In this document: one piece after another, positions 13,755 through 21,530 of the stretch
How the letters are laid out: the number at the start of each line of letters is the position of its first letter
Numbering within the stretch: position 1 is the first letter of the stretch
From: a virus
Length of the DNA stretch: 23,549 bases
Virus record (IMG/VR): IMGVR_UViG_3300044712_000992
Coordinates: 1-23,549 of that record
Strand: one strand, 5' to 3'
Position numbers and translations under genes: made by a program
Notes under the pieces: generated by a model
What the model was told of the DNA's origin: nothing
Seen by the model: the letters and a program-made list of their open reading frames with translations, nothing else
Database searches by the model: none

Positions 13755-14386
13755 TTACTTGTACCCCTTCAAAAACTTCGCCTTCAAAGCATCCACCTTA
13801 GCCTGCCCCTCTTGCACATCAGGCAAACCACTTGCCAACGCCTCAAACACATCCAGCCATTCCCAGGGCAACCCATCCACCTCCCACGGCATCACCACCG
13901 CCCCACCCAAAAACGTATTGATCGCCCTGGCTCGTAAAACCGCCGCAAAATACGGGTCATGAGTCTGCCCTGTCTGTGCTATCTCCAACAGGGCAGACTC
14001 ATTCAGTTTTTTCGCGTATCACGATGCTCAACAATGGCATTGATGATCCTATCCACCACCCATGTCGGGAAGTTCGGGTCAGTAGGCATGGCTTCATCAA
14101 ACATTTTCTTCACTGCATCCACAGGGAGGGGTTTTCCACCCTCATGCAAAATAGCAGCATAAAAAGCGATCACTGCTTCATTGACCTCTTCAAACTGTTT
14201 TTCGTATTCGGCTTCCTTGCCTTTAGCGTCCTTGATCAACTCCTGCAGGATCCGCACATCATTTAGCCACTTGATGTACATCTTTGACGGTGGATTGACC
14301 CAGATATCCAGACTCGCAGCACCAAATTCTTGTGCATAGTCTGAGAAATTCAACTTCTTGAAGATCTTCGGAATGATGAATTCCAT
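13755..14386 (-). CDS. Tail assembly chaperone, -1 frameshift fusion (GT-type, about 210 aa)
   Basis: This is the product expected if ribosomes slip back one base at A AAA AAC (14006-14012). 127 residues of the upstream ORF are followed by 83 residues read from 14006 to 13755 (LNESALLEIAQTGQTHDPYF...). The second part has no ATG or ribosome-binding site of its own. It continues FAAVLRARAINTFLGGAVVMPWEVDGLPWEWLD and ends KFLKGYK. In lambda and most siphophages the G and GT proteins load the tape measure and tail tube subunits through exactly this arrangement, located between tail tube and tape measure genes as here. The fusion is strongly predicted but not proven. Confidence 0.85.
13959..14012 (-). 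promoter_or_regulatory. Programmed -1 frameshift signal: slippery heptamer plus 15-bp stem
   Basis: On the minus strand CGA AAA AAC TGA ends the first ORF. The heptamer A AAA AAC (14006-14012) fits X XXY YYZ exactly. After the TGA, ATGAGTCTGCCCTGT (13988-14002) pairs perfectly with ACAGGGCAGACTCAT (13959-13973) around a 14-base loop. A slippery site, a 3-base spacer and a long stable stem are the classic stimulatory layout. Confidence 0.9.
14003..14386 (-). CDS. Tail assembly chaperone, unshifted product (G-type, 127 aa)
   Basis: AGGAGG lies seven bases before the ATG. The protein is mixed with long helices: EFIIPKIFKKLNFSDYAQEFG, KMYIKWLNDVRILQELIKDA, then KQFEEVNEAVIAFYAAIL and VVDRIINAIVEHRDTRKN. 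Acidic and helical character and the position between tail tube and tape measure fit the G-type chaperone. It is the abundant, unshifted form; a minority would be made as the longer fusion. It stops at the TGA inside the frameshift signal. Confidence 0.8.
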   Translation of the reverse strand: MEFIIPKIFKKLNFSDYAQEFGAASLDIWVNPPSKMYIKWLNDVRILQELIKDAKGKEAEYEKQFEEVNEAVIAFYAAILHEGGKPLPVDAVKKMFDEAMPTDPNFPTWVVDRIINAIVEHRDTRKN

Positions 14387-14397
14387 CTCACATCCTC

Positions 14398-15402
14398 CTA
14401 CAAACTGGCCACATTCGTGGTCACAGCGGCCTCAAGCAACTTGCCGCTCGTGGCATCATACTGGCCATGCAGCACCAGAGTATCCAGGTTGCTGCTCTTC
14501 TGACGGTCATTGGAAGCCATGGCAACCACATCTTCCACATACCCGGCCAGATCAAACACCGCAGAGTGAGCCTCACCCGTGCCAATGACCGGCCCAAGCA
14601 GCTCAACCCGTGCAAACCGCATCTCATTGATCGCAGCACGCAGTGCCTCAGTGGTAACACCACGCTTCAGGGTCAATGTCAACATAGCAGAAAGCGGCCC
14701 CTGTTCGTGGCTTTTATAGGTCTCAGTAGATCCACCGTTGAAATCAGGGTAAGCCCCCGGCAGAATGTCCAGGTCAAATGAGCGTAACAAACCCTCAAGA
14801 GCTGTATCTCCAAGATCAGCCCACGCTGAATCAAGATACACATTCATCAGCTTCGCGCTCATATAGGTCATAGACAAAGGTACAAGTGCAGCCGTAAAGG
14901 CCCCGTTTACGTTCTGCTGAGCAAAATAATCCGCTTCCAACTTCACGGCGCTCTCACCGCCATCCTGGTTTACCTGCCCGGAGATGTGAATTCGCTTGAA
15001 CATGGCATAAGCGTGTTTCACTGCCTGCACATTATCGCCGCGCTCCAAAGTGAAGGAATCCAACGCATTATCTGCCGTCAAAGAGGGCGCAAACGTCCAC
15101 AAATAATCATCCTGATCAGGCGTTTGCTCCACAGGGGTAATGTTGCCCTTGAGTCCACCTGAGAGAAGGTAGGGCAGCAACTGGAACGCGCCCTGGTCCC
15201 AACTCAGCGTATCCTGTACCAGCACACCCTGCTGCAGCCGGCCGGTGACCTGCGCATTCACCCCAATGTCATACGGCAGCTCCGTTACCTTGCGGTCAAC
15301 AGGCAGCGGCCCCTGCACAATGGGGATCATCTTGGTGGCGGCCACAGCCGTCCCGTGAACCGTTTCCTTGCCGATCTGTACTTTACCTAAGATAGGTGCC
15401 AT
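14398..15402 (-). CDS. Major tail tube protein (334 aa)
   Basis: AGGAGG lies seven bases upstream of the ATG. The opening APILGKVQIGKETVHGTAVAATK and the strand-rich body are typical of phage tail tube proteins, which start with a loop before a beta-sandwich core. The body includes VQDTLSWDQGAFQLLPYLLSG, DYLWTFAPSLTADNALDSFTLERGD without a long helix, and LTLTLKRGVTTEALRAAINEM. Its place between the head-tail completion genes and the chaperones is diagnostic. At 334 residues it is larger than the lambda gpV type, so an extra surface domain is likely, probably in residues 100-230. It polymerises around the tape measure. Confidence 0.75.
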   Translation of the reverse strand: MAPILGKVQIGKETVHGTAVAATKMIPIVQGPLPVDRKVTELPYDIGVNAQVTGRLQQGVLVQDTLSWDQGAFQLLPYLLSGGLKGNITPVEQTPDQDDYLWTFAPSLTADNALDSFTLERGDNVQAVKHAYAMFKRIHISGQVNQDGGESAVKLEADYFAQQNVNGAFTAALVPLSMTYMSAKLMNVYLDSAWADLGDTALEGLLRSFDLDILPGAYPDFNGGSTETYKSHEQGPLSAMLTLTLKRGVTTEALRAAINEMRFARVELLGPVIGTGEAHSAVFDLAGYVEDVVAMASNDRQKSSNLDTLVLHGQYDATSGKLLEAAVTTNVASL

Positions 15403-15420
15403 TTCAATACCTCCTGCGCC

Positions 15421-15897
15421 TTATGCACCCAAAACAACCTTGCCGGTGAGGTCTTCCTCAACCGTCCAATAAGCCACAATTCCAAACCGGTCGCTTTCAT
15501 CGCCGTACTGTAAGACCGTAGGCTCCAGTGACCGACCACTATTCAAATAAAAGCCCTTTACGCATCCCCCCAGGGTGAAACTCTTGGCAGAAGCCTCCAC
15601 GATCTTGCGGATGTACTGCCAGATATATCCGAGAGATGCCTTCTTTACATCCGCCGTCAGGTAAAATTCGCTCTGCCCGTGCCAGGTCACAGAATTGGGT
15701 GCCCCCATGCTCACTTCGATCCCAATTTGTTCCGGCATGATGAAGGATAGAACACACGGTGTCACGGTAATGGCTTCCGGCAGCTTCTCAAACGGATAGG
15801 CCGTCAGTGCCTTCCCTTTACCGTCCCTTATAGAGCCCCACAGCTTCACAATTTCAGGACCCCATGCCTCAATACCCCAGATCTCAGTCTTTGCCAT
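15421..15897 (-). CDS. Tail terminator/neck-like protein (158 aa)
   Basis: Assignment is by position: it lies between the gp10-like gene and the tail tube, where siphophages encode the tail-completion protein. It overlaps the upstream gene by 14 bases. The sequence has short helices (AWGPEIVKLWGSIRDG) and many strands (AITVTPCVLSFIMPEQIGIEVS, SEFYLTADVKKASLGYIWQY, DRFGIVAYWTVEEDL), consistent with the small alpha/beta fold of tail terminators. No motif proves it. Head-tail joining is the expected role. Confidence 0.55.
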   Translation of the reverse strand: MAKTEIWGIEAWGPEIVKLWGSIRDGKGKALTAYPFEKLPEAITVTPCVLSFIMPEQIGIEVSMGAPNSVTWHGQSEFYLTADVKKASLGYIWQYIRKIVEASAKSFTLGGCVKGFYLNSGRSLEPTVLQYGDESDRFGIVAYWTVEEDLTGKVVLGA

Positions 15898-16507
15898 GTT
15901 TGCCCAACTCCTCTACCATCTTGTTGATCGCAGCGGCCAGCGTATCCTGAATCATCTGGGCAACTTCCTGTACCGTTGGCGGAACGATCGGCCGCGCCTG
16001 CAATCCCTTCCGCCCAATGCTCTTCGCCACCTTGAAGGCCACGTGTAAAGCCTCAGAATCACTTGCGCCCATCTTCTTCTTTACCCATTCCACCAACCGG
16101 CTGGCGGGCACGAACGATGGATTAGCCTTTCTGCCGGCAGCCATGGCTTTCTCACCACGCACCGTTCTGGCTCTTTCCCGGCCTCGCCACGTGCTCACAC
16201 TCTCCCCGCGGTCATGCCACTGCGCCCCACCGCTTACGAAGCGGAAGATGTGCTTGCGTTTGCTGGGTCCTACCGTCAAAGTCACAGACCCAACCCCATT
16301 CTCCGTGATCCTTCCCCGCATATCCTTGCGGGTTGCCCCAGAAAACGAAGGAATGTTCTTCCTCTCAGCCGTGATGATCTTGCTTCGGATGCTCTTCATC
16401 GCCGGCTGCAGATAGTCCTTGTTCACCCCAAAGGATTCCAGGAAAGAGATCTTATTCAGCGTCTCTTCCATCCCATCCATCTTGATCGTTACATCACCAT
16501 CAGCCAT
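15884..16507 (-). CDS. HK97 gp10-like head-tail joining protein (207 aa)
   Basis: The start overlaps the connector stop by one base (TAATG). The N-terminus VTIKMDGMEETLNKISFLE, followed by a basic segment (KSIRSKIITAERKNIPSFSGATRKDMRGRI) and VGPSKRKHIFRFVSGGAQWH, follows the gp10 family pattern. That pattern is an amphipathic helix, a basic region, then a short sheet ending in a hydrophobic FRFVEFGT-like stretch. It is longer than usual (about 120-150 aa) because of an inserted basic region at about 105-145. The C-terminal helix contains ARPIVPPTVQEVAQMIQDTL, another family hallmark. Role: neck assembly. Confidence 0.7.
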   Translation of the reverse strand: MADGDVTIKMDGMEETLNKISFLESFGVNKDYLQPAMKSIRSKIITAERKNIPSFSGATRKDMRGRITENGVGSVTLTVGPSKRKHIFRFVSGGAQWHDRGESVSTWRGRERARTVRGEKAMAAGRKANPSFVPASRLVEWVKKKMGASDSEALHVAFKVAKSIGRKGLQARPIVPPTVQEVAQMIQDTLAAAINKMVEELGKHGKD

Positions 16508-17499
16508 TACAAGACCTTTACTGAGTAGTGACTCTTGATCCGTGCGATCTGGTTGGGCGGAAACTCAGAGAAATATGATCCTTCACCCGTTGCCGGGTTG
16601 CCCGTTCTTCCTTGGAACCCGGATTCTGCTTTCATCAGCATCAACCCTGCGATCTGCCGGCACAGCCAGTTCACGATCTCAGGGTACACAGCACAACTCA
16701 GTGCTTTTGCCGTATGCTCTGCCGCATCAGTGCCATTGACCCCGCGTTGGACCTTGAATGTCCTGTAAACAGAGATCGGAGAATCATTTGCAAGGTCATC
16801 AACAGGGGAGTTATTCCACCCGCGTTCAACAGTCAGGCTGTTCCCAATGATTCTGCGAATGAGCATGTCTTCATTCCCGATCAGGATCACCTCGCCGGGG
16901 AAGAACTCGCTGCCATCATCAACATCAAGGATCTCCTCTGATGCGCCAAAATCTCCATCCAATAACGATGTGGCGGCACTGGCTTCAGGAGAATTCTTGT
17001 ATCCATGCCCGGATACCACCAGGATTTGTTCATCTTCGCAGATCAAGACCTGGCCGGCATCCAGAAGACTGCCATTCTCCACCTCGATGGTCTCTGCAGC
17101 CTCAGTCAAGGTGATTGAATCAAGCACAGGTTTGAGATCTTTGTACTTTCCCCATTCCCCATCAACCTCAACGGTCCCACTGCACCAGTAGGAAGAAGAT
17201 TTCAGCTTCAAGTAGGGACCGTTGACCCACAGCGGTGTTTCAGGGTGGAGTGAATACTCAGTGGTCTCTGTGTCATTCACAACCACTGATTTGACGCTCA
17301 GAACCGGCCCAACTGTCAGGTATCTGCCCATTCTCCCGCTGAATTTTCGCGTTTCGATCACCGGGATAAAGGTACCGAGTTCGTTTTCTACTGAATTGCT
17401 TGCTTCCAGAATGCGCTCTAACAGACTGCCTTTATCCCCTTTTTGGTTCATATCGGCAATCAATTCGCGCATTGTGCAATAAACCTGTGCTTTTTTCAT
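16507..17499 (-). CDS. Head-tail connector with duplicated inserted domain (330 aa)
   Basis: GGAAGGTG precedes the ATG. Residues about 1-60 (MRELIADMNQKGDKGSLLERILEAS, a long helix) and about 255-330 (AEHTAKALSCAVYPEIVNWLCRQIAGLMLMK) resemble the helical connector fold of HK97 gp6. Family members are usually 100-180 aa; here about 125-255 is a beta insertion. Two related units are visible in it: EVENGSLLDAGQVLICEDEQ (about 139-158) and DVDDGSEFFPGEVILIGNED (about 192-211). These are followed by LTVERGWNNS and FKVQRGVNGT, which also resemble each other. It forms the ring under the portal. Confidence 0.7.
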   Translation of the reverse strand: MKKAQVYCTMRELIADMNQKGDKGSLLERILEASNSVENELGTFIPVIETRKFSGRMGRYLTVGPVLSVKSVVVNDTETTEYSLHPETPLWVNGPYLKLKSSSYWCSGTVEVDGEWGKYKDLKPVLDSITLTEAAETIEVENGSLLDAGQVLICEDEQILVVSGHGYKNSPEASAATSLLDGDFGASEEILDVDDGSEFFPGEVILIGNEDMLIRRIIGNSLTVERGWNNSPVDDLANDSPISVYRTFKVQRGVNGTDAAEHTAKALSCAVYPEIVNWLCRQIAGLMLMKAESGFQGRTGNPATGEGSYFSEFPPNQIARIKSHYSVKVL

Positions 17500-17519
17500 T
17501 TTTCACCTTCCAGGTGATC

Positions 17520-17789
17520 TTATGCGGTCTCAGCCGGTGGTTTGGTGGCCGTTTCTTTTTCTTTTTTCAACGGCTTCACATACCCACAGCGGATCCAGTC
17601 AGCGCTTTCGGGCATGTTGATCGTTCTTCCCTTGCTCACCGTGTAGCTGTGCCCATCAACGATCCCGGAGAAACTTTTCAGCGCCACAACTTCGATGAAT
17701 TTCACCTCTTTCTTTTCAACAGGTGCTTCATCAGTTTTTGGTTTTACTGTTTTTGGCTCAACAGTTTTTGGATTTGTATTTCGTTCCAT
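17520..17789 (-). CDS. Small head-associated protein (89 aa)
   Basis: GGAGG lies six bases upstream of the ATG. Residues 1-25 are Lys/Pro/Thr-rich and disordered (NPKTVEPKTVKPKTDEAP). Residues about 29-75 form a compact strand-rich unit (KFIEVVALKSFSGIVDGHSYTV, then MPESADWIRCGYVKPL). The tail is again Lys/Glu/Thr. Small proteins with this flexible-basic plus beta core plan occur between capsid and connector genes in HK97-like phages. A decoration or head-completion role is likely but unproven. A perfect hairpin separates it from the capsid gene. Confidence 0.55.
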   Translation of the reverse strand: MERNTNPKTVEPKTVKPKTDEAPVEKKEVKFIEVVALKSFSGIVDGHSYTVSKGRTINMPESADWIRCGYVKPLKKEKETATKPPAETA

Positions 17790-17806
17790 AAAACACCTCC
17801 AGTTTT

Positions 17807-17832
17807 AGGTGAGGAGATTTCTCTCCTCACCT
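17807..17832 (-). promoter_or_regulatory. Perfect 11-bp hairpin between capsid gene and next ribosome-binding site
   Basis: AGGTGAGGAGA and TCTCCTCACCT are exact inverted repeats with a four-base loop (TTTC). It lies 18 bases after the capsid stop and seven before the GGAGG of the 89-aa gene. There is no U-tract. It could stabilise the upstream capsid message or set relative expression. Confidence 0.65.
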
Positions 17833-17850
17833 GATTGACTTGGTATAAAA

Positions 17851-19104
17851 CTATCCAGCAGCGTGCAGGGCGCCGTAACCGATGGCGCCGGCGATGAGCT
17901 GTCCATAGCACATGCGGAAGCTGTACTTCAAAACGGTCAGGTTATCGACTGAGTACGGATCCACGATCAAGCGGATGCTCGGGCTTTCGTACAGGCCCAT
18001 GTAGTACCAGTTACCAAAGAACACGGCCTTGGCTTCAGCGGCAATGGCAGCGGCTTTGCTGGAATACTCAACCGGATATTCGCACAAAACACGGCCAGAT
18101 CCTAGTGCAGAAGCGTACACACGCGGATCACCGGAGATCTTGCGGATGGCACCGTAAGTTGAAGGGCGCATTACCCAGGCGATGGCTCCGCCGTCATCCA
18201 GGTATGGGCTGAGGGTATCGTTATAAACGATGTCTTCAGCTTCACCATCAGCGATCGCAGTAGCTGAGGCAAAGGTTTTCAACAAAGTACCAGTGGCAAT
18301 AACTTCAGCCACTAGACCCGCATTATGGGTCAAAGCAACACCGCGGCCGATATTGTTCGCAATCCAGGCATTGAGCTCAACGTCCTCATCTTCCAAGAGC
18401 TCATTGGTGAGTTCAAGTTTTTTGGTTTTGTTCACCAGGGTGAATGCTTTCAACCCAGCCTGGAGAGCGTCACGAGAAGAGGAATTGCCGTGGGCATCGG
18501 TTTGCTCTGAAGTGGTAACAAAATCCTGTGCATCTGCGTTTTCAAACGGGAAATTCACAGTGGTTCCTTTACCAGGAACACGCTGCACGCCCAATTTGTC
18601 AGCCAGCATCAATTCACCGCGACGCATGGCAATGCGGTTCACCATTGTGGTGGGCACAATGTTTTTCCCATCGCCAGCGGTGGTGATGTTCATGGTGCTG
18701 TCAGTCACAGCGCGCAATTGGTTCGGGGTCGGGATGGTCAACTCAATGGCAACCTTTCTGCTGTTGCGGGTTTCGTTGTCATCAACGATCATGCTGCGCA
18801 CAGCTCCGGCATCACCGGTGCGGAAGAAATGAGCCAATGCTTTGGTCTCATCATCGCCCAACTTGGTTTTGCTGTTGTAAGCAGGGGCTTTGCCGCGCAC
18901 TTCTCCGTCACCACCTTCAATGGTTCCCAATGCTTCAAGACGTTTGAAGCGGTTTTCCAGACTGGTGGCTTCGGAGATGAAATCATCGTAAGACTTCTGC
19001 TCTTCAGGGGTGAAGTCGCGGTTTTCCTTTTCGGCCTTTTCGTTCAATTCAGCGGCCTTTTGCAAAACATTGGTGCGCATGTCGCGCAATTCACGTGCAT
19101 TCAT
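17851..19104 (-). CDS. HK97-fold major capsid protein with N-terminal delta domain (417 aa)
   Basis: GGAGG precedes the ATG. Residues about 1-60 form a charged coiled-coil (ARELRDMRTNVLQKAAELNEK, then EEQKSYDDFISEATSLENRF), the scaffold-like delta domain of HK97 capsids. Residues about 60-120 are a Gly/Asp/Arg-rich linker, where the protease should cut; the exact site is unknown. From about 130 the HK97 fold follows: IVPTTMVNRIAMRRGELMLADK, VPGKGTTVNFPF, ELTNELLEDEDVEL, then AIAWVMRPSTYGAIRKI, and KAVFFGNWYYMGLYE near the C-terminus. It self-assembles into the head, then is cleaved by the adjacent protease. Confidence 0.85.
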   Translation of the reverse strand: MNARELRDMRTNVLQKAAELNEKAEKENRDFTPEEQKSYDDFISEATSLENRFKRLEALGTIEGGDGEVRGKAPAYNSKTKLGDDETKALAHFFRTGDAGAVRSMIVDDNETRNSRKVAIELTIPTPNQLRAVTDSTMNITTAGDGKNIVPTTMVNRIAMRRGELMLADKLGVQRVPGKGTTVNFPFENADAQDFVTTSEQTDAHGNSSSRDALQAGLKAFTLVNKTKKLELTNELLEDEDVELNAWIANNIGRGVALTHNAGLVAEVIATGTLLKTFASATAIADGEAEDIVYNDTLSPYLDDGGAIAWVMRPSTYGAIRKISGDPRVYASALGSGRVLCEYPVEYSSKAAAIAAEAKAVFFGNWYYMGLYESPSIRLIVDPYSVDNLTVLKYSFRMCYGQLIAGAIGYGALHAAG

Positions 19105-19121
19105 AATATTCCTCCAATAAA

Positions 19122-19766
19122 CTAATTACCGATAAGAGTTTTGAGCTGGAGCTTCCGCTTGCGGCTCTCCCTGCGCACCTGCGCAAGTCGTGCTTCGGCC
19201 TCATTGGCAACCACCTGGTTACCTTGAGTGAATTCATCCAGTTTTGAGCGCACTGCAGCGCTCGTTTGCGGGTATGCCGGGAAAGTAACCGGCGATACTT
19301 CAAGTAATTGCACCTCAAGTAAGGTGCGTATGATGGTATCCCCAACGCGCTCCCAGTTGTCATTCAGGGTGTAAAACCCAAATGACATGGAATCAACATC
19401 ACCCCGTTCGATGGAAACGATCAGGTCACGGGCGTATTGGGTGTCAGGCGGAATGATCTCAAACTTCAACCCCTTCAGATCCTCAGATAAGGAGAGGGTC
19501 CGAGCCTTTACGCGCCCCAGTGGATAATCTGCGTTGTGGTTCCACAAAGACCGCACATCATCTGCCACTAAAGACTGTGCAAATGCACCTGGTGCGATCT
19601 TTTCTACAAATCCACCCAGATCCTCAGAGGGTTGGTTGAAAACAGCAGCGTAGCCACTGATTTTCTTCACGCCATCCTCACCAGCACCGGCGCGAATTTC
19701 ATTCACAATGTAATTTCGTATTTCGCGCCCTTCAATTACCATTGGTTTTTCAAGTTTTTCGCTCAT
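19122..19766 (-). CDS. HK97-type prohead protease (S78 family, 214 aa)
   Basis: AGAGGTGAG precedes the ATG, overlapping the portal stop region. The N-terminal strand KKISGYAAVFNQPSEDLGG and APGAFAQSL are family hallmarks. The catalytic His is H77 (LWNHNADYPLGR), and the Ser lies in DSMSFGF (S126 or S128). The C-terminal 60 residues are a Lys/Arg-rich helix (ANEAEARLAQVRRESRKRK), which targets the protein to the capsid interior in relatives. It cleaves the capsid delta domain during maturation. The size is normal and it stands in the canonical slot between portal and capsid. Confidence 0.9.
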   Translation of the reverse strand: MSEKLEKPMVIEGREIRNYIVNEIRAGAGEDGVKKISGYAAVFNQPSEDLGGFVEKIAPGAFAQSLVADDVRSLWNHNADYPLGRVKARTLSLSEDLKGLKFEIIPPDTQYARDLIVSIERGDVDSMSFGFYTLNDNWERVGDTIIRTLLEVQLLEVSPVTFPAYPQTSAAVRSKLDEFTQGNQVVANEAEARLAQVRRESRKRKLQLKTLIGN

Positions 19767-19775
19767 ATCTCACCT

Positions 19776-21530
19776 CTAATTGCAAGCCAAACCGATAATA
19801 TTTTGAGAATTGCGTAGTACATGGACCTTCAGACGGCTTTCTTTCCACCCGTCAACGATTGTTTCAAATGAACTTACCGGGTCAGTGCTCTGCTCAAGCC
19901 CATGTTTGATCTCTTCCAGAGCACGCTCCTGGTAGGTTTTGGTAAACTCTTCGCATAATCGCTCAATTGTTTTTGCGTTTTCATTCGTATCTTCACCCCG
20001 TAAGATGAAGAATGATCGCACAACAGGCTCGATCTGCTTTTTCATCCACTCACAGTGTTCAGTCTGGTAGAAACTTCGGGCTGAATTGATAAAGCCGTCA
20101 ACAGAATCCTTACCCTGTGCGGTTAGGGTCTTTTTTGCCAGTGTTCGCAGGTCCTGACCCTCGCGCTTGATCACTCTGGCCATAACATCACCAAAAAGTA
20201 CCTGGATGGAATCATTCAGCCGCTTTTCTGCGATTGCATCCACATCCACGATCTTCACATCGGCATCTTCCCCAATTTCAAGTGAATTGGTCTGCTTTGC
20301 CATGCCTACCGTCTTACCGATCAGCTCAGGGTAGGTGTAATTGACCGGTACCATAACCCTGTCCCCATCAGGGAGAGAGTTCATGTTCTCCATTTTGCGG
20401 ATGTCGTTGGTGGTAAGCCAACCCCACTGCTTGCCAACGCCATAAGCCTCGTACCGTGATTTCGTGTCACCGCGCAGCAGTCCATCGATCAAATGCTCAG
20501 CGTAGTAGCGGTTACGTTCGCTCGGCAGCAACAGATTGAGTTTGATGCTCTGTTCCCAGCGCACCAGCCAGTGATGGATCGCATCCTGCACAAATTCAAT
20601 GCTCTGATGCTCAATGTTGGAGAAAGTGGCCTGCTCAAGGTCACCGATCTTATGCGGTGGTACACCAAACCAGCGGGCGATCTCTCGCACCTGGAATTTA
20701 CGTGTTTCCAGGAACTGCGCATCTTCAGGGGGAATGCCGATCTCATGCAGCTTCATACCCTCTTCAAGGATCATCGGCTTGTGAGAATTCTCTATCCCCG
20801 TGTGTTCTTCATCCAGATCTGCCTTTATGCGTGCATAAGCAGGATCAGAGAGCGTTGCAGGGTGTTCTACAACAATGCCAGGCCGCGCGTCATTGGAGAA
20901 GAACTTTATTCCAAACCCCTCAGCATCCATTGATAATGCAATGGCCTTTTTGGCCATGGCGATCACTGAATAGCCGATCACGCCATCAAAGCCAAGCCCC
21001 GGTAAATGCCAAACGGTGGATGTATCGAGTGTTTCTACATAACCATTGTCTTTTCTGTATTTGAAGGTCTTTTGACCATTCTTTACAGAAACTTGTTCCA
21101 TCCGGCTGGGCATGAGTGGCCACAGTTCAACCACACGCCCGCGCTGATCATAGATGATCTGGGCATACGCATTACCCCACATCAGCAAGGATGCCTGCAT
21201 CATTGCCCTGAATTCAATGGCGGTCATGGCAGGATTGGGGTTATCGTGAAGGATCGGGTAAAGGTAATGTTCTTTTGCCCGTACCTTCTCGCCTTTTACA
21301 TCTTCATAGATGAACAGGGGCAATTTTCCAACGGTCTCAGAGATCAGGCTCACACAAGCCCACACAGCAGACACCGACATGGAAGAAGAAACAGTCACAG
21401 ATCCTTCAGCAGACTTACGATTAGCGTTCCATGCCTGCAAAACCACATCGATGCCACTGTCGCGCTTTTCTTTGTTGGTATTTCGAGGGCTGCGCGTAAA
21501 TAGTTTTTGAATGAATGTTTGATTGCTCAT
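19776..21530 (-). CDS. Portal protein, HK97 type, with long C-terminal extension (584 aa)
   Basis: The start overlaps the terminase stop (ATGA). Residues about 40-400 follow the HK97 portal pattern: VSAVWACVSLISETVGKLPLF, YAQIIYDQRGRVVELWPL, ALSMDAEGFGIKFFSNDARP, VREIARWFGVPPHKIGDLE and NLLLPSERNRYYAEH. HK97 portal is about 420 aa. The extra 180 residues here (after DADVKIVDVDAIAEKR) are highly charged helices that I do not recognise, perhaps a longer barrel or clip region. It forms the dodecameric channel for DNA packaging and connects to the gp6-like protein. Confidence 0.85.
   Translation of the reverse strand: MSNQTFIQKLFTRSPRNTNKEKRDSGIDVVLQAWNANRKSAEGSVTVSSSMSVSAVWACVSLISETVGKLPLFIYEDVKGEKVRAKEHYLYPILHDNPNPAMTAIEFRAMMQASLLMWGNAYAQIIYDQRGRVVELWPLMPSRMEQVSVKNGQKTFKYRKDNGYVETLDTSTVWHLPGLGFDGVIGYSVIAMAKKAIALSMDAEGFGIKFFSNDARPGIVVEHPATLSDPAYARIKADLDEEHTGIENSHKPMILEEGMKLHEIGIPPEDAQFLETRKFQVREIARWFGVPPHKIGDLEQATFSNIEHQSIEFVQDAIHHWLVRWEQSIKLNLLLPSERNRYYAEHLIDGLLRGDTKSRYEAYGVGKQWGWLTTNDIRKMENMNSLPDGDRVMVPVNYTYPELIGKTVGMAKQTNSLEIGEDADVKIVDVDAIAEKRLNDSIQVLFGDVMARVIKREGQDLRTLAKKTLTAQGKDSVDGFINSARSFYQTEHCEWMKKQIEPVVRSFFILRGEDTNENAKTIERLCEEFTKTYQERALEEIKHGLEQSTDPVSSFETIVDGWKESRLKVHVLRNSQNIIGLACN

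Noticed and set aside
13384-13962. Long plus-strand ORF with CHREERSDEA-like peptides
   Set aside because: It is the well-known false translation of the GTCATTGCGAGGAGCG repeat, lies antisense to the tape measure and chaperone genes and has no ribosome-binding site.
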